Below, piece after piece: positions 43,402 to 46,329 of a stretch of 46,329 bases of DNA. The number at the start of each line of letters is the position of its first letter. The first letter of the stretch is position 1. The notes beneath the pieces are model-generated. The model searched no databases, was not told the DNA's origin, and was given only the letters and a program-made list of their open reading frames with translations. Source of the DNA: an uncultured Pseudomonadales bacterium (GTDB lineage Bacteria; Pseudomonadota; Gammaproteobacteria; Pseudomonadales; Azotimanducaceae); assembly GCA_905182155.1 (NCBI GenBank), contig CAJJAX010000043.1, forward strand, positions 1-46,329. The letters run 5' to 3'. Both the position numbers and the translations under genes were made by a program.

Positions 43402-44552
43402 TGGATGTTAAGAAGCCGCTCTCCCCGTTGGCCTTGTTGTCAGCCGCAGCCTTGTCTTTGCCGGCATTCTCGGCCAGCCAGCCCACCGAGCGCGTGGTGT
43501 CGGTGAATACCTCGGTTTACCAAGAGGGCGATGCCAAGGCTGCAGAGGTTGTGTTTGGCGATCTGCAGCGTTTTCAGGTTAAAACCAATCAATTTAATTT
43601 GAGCGCGCCAATCGGGCGCGATTGGTCGATGTCTTTGGGCTATGACAACGAAGCCATGAGCGGCGCGTCGCCCTGGGGTACCGTGGCCGCGAGCGACGGC
43701 AGCGGCGATCTGATTATGTCTGGCGCCAGCATTGATGATTCGCGCAATGGGGTGGATGTGACCCTAACCCGCCATTGGCGCGGGCAGTCCCTCGGGGTTT
43801 CGGTCGGTTATTCTGGGGAGCACGATTACCATTCCCGCTCAATGGGGGTTAATTACGAGCAGGATTTCTTCAAGCAAAATACGACTCTTGCCTTGTCGGT
43901 CAGTTATGCCAGCGATGAATTAACGCCCACAGACGCGCAATTATTTCAGCGATTGGAAAAAGGCGCGAAGCAGACGCGGTCATTTTACGCCTCGGTGAAC
44001 CAGCTCTTAAGTCCGGTTTCAATGCTCAATCTGGGGTTTGGCATCACCAAACGGACGGGCGAATTATCGGATCCCTATAAGCTACGCGATATTCGGCCTG
44101 ACAACCGCGTTGAACGCACCCTAACAGCGAATTACCGGCGTTATGTTGATTGGCAGACCAGTAGCCTTGCCGTGAACTATCGGTACTTCTGGGATTCCTA
44201 CTCGGTCGGGGCGCATACCCTCGCGATGAGCTGGATGCTGGGCGATGAGGCGGGCGTGCAGTGGGGCCCGATGTTGCGGTACTACAGCCAGAGCGAGGCG
44301 GCCTTTTATACGCCCTGGGACCGCTATGATCAGCCAGATACCATGGCGCAATCCAGTGACTTCAGGCTTTCAACGTTTGGCGCGGTCAGTTATGGCCTGA
44401 AGGCGCGTTACCGCATTCGCCGCGTCCAAGTTTCAATGCAGTACGAGCGCTATGACAGCGGCTCGGGTTACGCGTTATCCAGCACCAAAACAGAACATCC
44501 CGGATTGGTCGACTTTGAGGTGCTGTCGCTTGGCGCGGCGTACCGATTCTGA
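43401..44552 (+). CDS. DUF3570 outer-membrane beta-barrel-like protein
   Basis: 383 residues with a signal peptide (about 1-25, LPAFSA|S). The rest alternates polar and hydrophobic residues in strands and ends in Phe (AAYRF), as outer-membrane barrels do. Two MSGAS motifs occur 20 residues apart (86-90 and 106-110); the second is preceded by Asp103. They resemble the SGA(S/T) sites where ApbE attaches FMN in NqrC and RnfG. The start is ATG 43401, overlapping the DUF4266 stop (TGATG). The gene lies just before an apbE-like gene. Confidence 0.85.
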   Translation: MDVKKPLSPLALLSAAALSLPAFSASQPTERVVSVNTSVYQEGDAKAAEVVFGDLQRFQVKTNQFNLSAPIGRDWSMSLGYDNEAMSGASPWGTVAASDGSGDLIMSGASIDDSRNGVDVTLTRHWRGQSLGVSVGYSGEHDYHSRSMGVNYEQDFFKQNTTLALSVSYASDELTPTDAQLFQRLEKGAKQTRSFYASVNQLLSPVSMLNLGFGITKRTGELSDPYKLRDIRPDNRVERTLTANYRRYVDWQTSSLAVNYRYFWDSYSVGAHTLAMSWMLGDEAGVQWGPMLRYYSQSEAAFYTPWDRYDQPDTMAQSSDFRLSTFGAVSYGLKARYRIRRVQVSMQYERYDSGSGYALSSTKTEHPGLVDFEVLSLGAAYRF

Positions 44553-44581
44553 CAAGCCTGCAGGTCTTTCGGTTTACCGCC

Positions 44582-45511
44582 ATGGGGAGCCCCTGCGAGC
44601 TGAAACTATCTGGCGATCCCGCGCTCTGCCAACAGGTCGCTGAGGATTGCCAGCGCGAGGCGGCGCGCTTTGAGACGCAATATTCACGATTCACCACCGA
44701 CAGTATTACGGCCCAGATCAATGCGGCGGCCGGCGGCTCGGTCGTGCCGATTGATGCCGAATGCCGCGCCATTTTGGCGTATGCCGGGGTTTGTTGGGGG
44801 CTGAGTGATGGGTTATTCGATATCACCTCGGGGGTGCTGCGCAGGGTTTGGACAAAAGGCCGACTGCAATTGCCAACGCCTGATGAGCTGCGCCCAATCT
44901 TGGCCTTGATTGATTGGCAGAAGGTCGAGCTCAGCGATGCAGGCGTGCGGCTTGGCATGCCTGGCATGGAGATCGACCTGGGCGGCGTCGTAAAAGAGTA
45001 CGCAGCAGATGCCTTGGCGCAACGGATCCGGGAAGCCGGTGTTCAGCACGCGGTGGTGAATTTAGGCGGCGATATTTTCTGCGTTGGGACAAACCCTGAG
45101 GGGCTGCCCTGGCGCATCGGCATCAAAGACCCAGATGGCCCTGGCGCTATCGCGCAGGTTGGCATTGCCAATGCAGGTTTAGCAACCAGTGGCGGGTATG
45201 AGCGTTACTTTGATATTGAAGGCAAGCGCTTCAGCCATTTGCTCAATCCGGCGACGGGAATGCCCGTAGAAAGTCTTGCAAGCGTGAGCGTGATTGCCGA
45301 GCAAAGTGTGGTTGCGGGCTCGATTGCAACCATTGCATTGCTGAAAGGGCAACCGGACGGGCTGCACTGGCTTCGGACGCTGGAATGTGATTTTTTGGCA
45401 ATTGATGCCAGCGGACAGTTTTTTACGCGTCAAGGTCAGGTGAGTGATGAAATGCCCGCAAGTGGCCTGGATCAAAAATTTACACGTTTAAACACTAATG
45501 AATCAATTTAG
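44582..45511 (+). CDS. apbE: ApbE-family FAD:protein FMN transferase
   Basis: 309 residues. ApbE proteins move FMN from FAD onto Ser/Thr of exported redox proteins. Motifs: [51 protein letters not shown] and [10 protein letters not shown]. The Mg-binding D-X3-T motif near the end reads GSIAT (Gly246), so the Asp is missing while the Thr remains. The Met at 44582 is inside a conserved strand ([12 protein letters not shown]), and the open frame extends upstream without ATG, GTG or TTG. A CTG at 44558 could be the real start, leaving no signal peptide visible. Confidence 0.85.
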   Translation: MGSPCELKLSGDPALCQQVAEDCQREAARFETQYSRFTTDSITAQINAAAGGSVVPIDAECRAILAYAGVCWGLSDGLFDITSGVLRRVWTKGRLQLPTPDELRPILALIDWQKVELSDAGVRLGMPGMEIDLGGVVKEYAADALAQRIREAGVQHAVVNLGGDIFCVGTNPEGLPWRIGIKDPDGPGAIAQVGIANAGLATSGGYERYFDIEGKRFSHLLNPATGMPVESLASVSVIAEQSVVAGSIATIALLKGQPDGLHWLRTLECDFLAIDASGQFFTRQGQVSDEMPASGLDQKFTRLNTNESI

Positions 45512-45522
45512 GACGCACCTCA

Positions 45523-46329
45523 ATGAGTCGACGCCTGCTACCGCTACTGCTTTTCTTCACCACCCTCAGCGCGTTCGGCGATGATGCGGCACTCTTTACA
45601 CTTTATAAAACCCGCGTGGCGCCGATCATTCAAGGCACGTGTATTGGGTGTCATGTTAGCGGCGGCGCGGCCAGTTCAACCAGGCTTGTTTATGCTTCTG
45701 GCTCATCAACCTCGGTTCAGGAAGCAAACTTCCGCCTGGTGCGGTCTTACATTGAAGTTAATATCAAAAATGGTTCGCAGTACACGTTTCTAAACAAAGG
45801 GCAGGGGCAGCAGGGCCACGGTGGCCGTAACCAACTACCTCGAGCGGAAGATGTCCAAGCGGTCACAGATTTTATTGACGCCATTGCGCTGTCGGTAAGC
45901 GACGGGGATGAGGATGGCGTCACCAACGACCTGGACAACTGCCAGGACGTGGCTAATGCGAATCAAGCAGACCTCGACCAAGACGGCAAAGGCGATGTCT
46001 GTGATGCGGATATCGATGGGGACGAGGTCTCGAATGACGGATGAAACTGCGCAAGGCACGTCGCCAGATAAGGCCGATTCCGATGGCGATGGCGTTTTAG
46101 ATGGCGTGGACGCCCTGCCTTTGGACGCGAGCGAAAGCAGTGATCGCGACGGCGATGGCACCGGAGACAATGCCGATGCTTTTCCGGATGATTCCGCCGA
46201 GACCCAGGACAGCGATAACGATGGTGTCGGTGATGTTCGGGATGCCTTTGATGAGGACCCCTTTGAGTTTGAGGATACGGATGGCAATGGGGTGGGCGAT
46301 GTGGCGGACCCCGATGATGACGGCGATGG
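45523..46329 (+). CDS. Exported c-type haem protein with thrombospondin type 3 repeats (partial, one frameshift)
   Basis: Signal peptide (about 1-19, LSAFG|DD), then a cytochrome-like domain with one CIGCH haem site (Cys40, Cys43, His44) and [10 protein letters not shown], then Asp-rich calcium-binding repeats ([33 protein letters not shown]). The frame stops at 46042, but one base fewer near 46034-46037 continues into [26 protein letters not shown] and [14 protein letters not shown] up to the window edge. AGGA precedes the ATG. It directly follows apbE and is likely a surface or secreted electron carrier. Confidence 0.8.

Overview
The window looks like a chromosomal segment of a gammaproteobacterium, probably a free-living aerobic hydrocarbon or aromatic degrader. 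The evidence is the gene set: prc, FKBP, lepB, bfr/bfd, rapA, DUF1244, thyA, a class II ribonucleotide reductase split NrdJa/NrdJb as in Pseudomonas, DUF1853, tag, and two P450s with oxidoreductases. I cannot place it to genus. There are no rRNA or tRNA genes, insertion sequences, phage genes or CRISPR arrays.

Layout. 1-3.6 kb: 5' end of prc, an FKBP isomerase, a pentapeptide-repeat protein, a small membrane protein, lepB. 3.9-6.9 kb: two convergent transglutaminase-like genes, a 65-residue orphan, and bfr/bfd divergent around a Fur-box-like site. 7.4-10.7 kb: a minus-strand CYP153-type alkane hydroxylase unit (reductase, ferredoxin, P450). 10.9-17.1 kb: a tRNA-queuosine mannosyltransferase-like gene, rapA, DUF1244, thyA, nrdJb. 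17.2-19.8 kb: nrdJa with two NrdR-box-like sites on its promoter. 20-24.1 kb: SDR, acyl-CoA synthetase, and a two-gene spermidine-synthase-like unit. 24.2-29.8 kb: heterodimeric ABC exporter pair, DUF1853, HSL-type esterase. 29.8-37.3 kb: a SelD fusion, then a tight catabolic run of bicupin, amidohydrolase, ACMSD-like amidohydrolase, SnoaL-like protein and Rieske oxygenase. 37.7-42.4 kb: tag, a second P450, an SDR and a phosphotransferase. 42.5-46.3 kb: an envelope redox operon of TlpA-like thioredoxin, DUF4266 lipoprotein, DUF3570 outer-membrane protein, ApbE-like flavin transferase, and a c-type haem protein with thrombospondin-3 calcium repeats that runs off the end.

How they work together. 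The CYP153 unit would make fatty alcohols from alkanes. The acyl-CoA synthetase, the SDRs and the second P450 fit further oxidation of alkyl, terpenoid or steroid compounds. The run at 32-37.3 kb has the parts for ring hydroxylation, ring cleavage and C-C or amide hydrolysis of an unknown aromatic compound. The 42.5-46.3 kb operon is the best candidate for a poorly described system: a predicted extracytoplasmic flavin/haem electron-transfer assembly.

Main caveat. About ten otherwise well-conserved genes (bfr, ferredoxin, ferredoxin reductase, nrdJa, an ABC subunit, Rieske oxygenase and others) are broken by frameshifts. Most are single extra bases, often in G/C runs of 4-5. This pattern, in housekeeping genes, points to sequencing or assembly error rather than decay. 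Such genes are given as one feature each, with the shifts listed.
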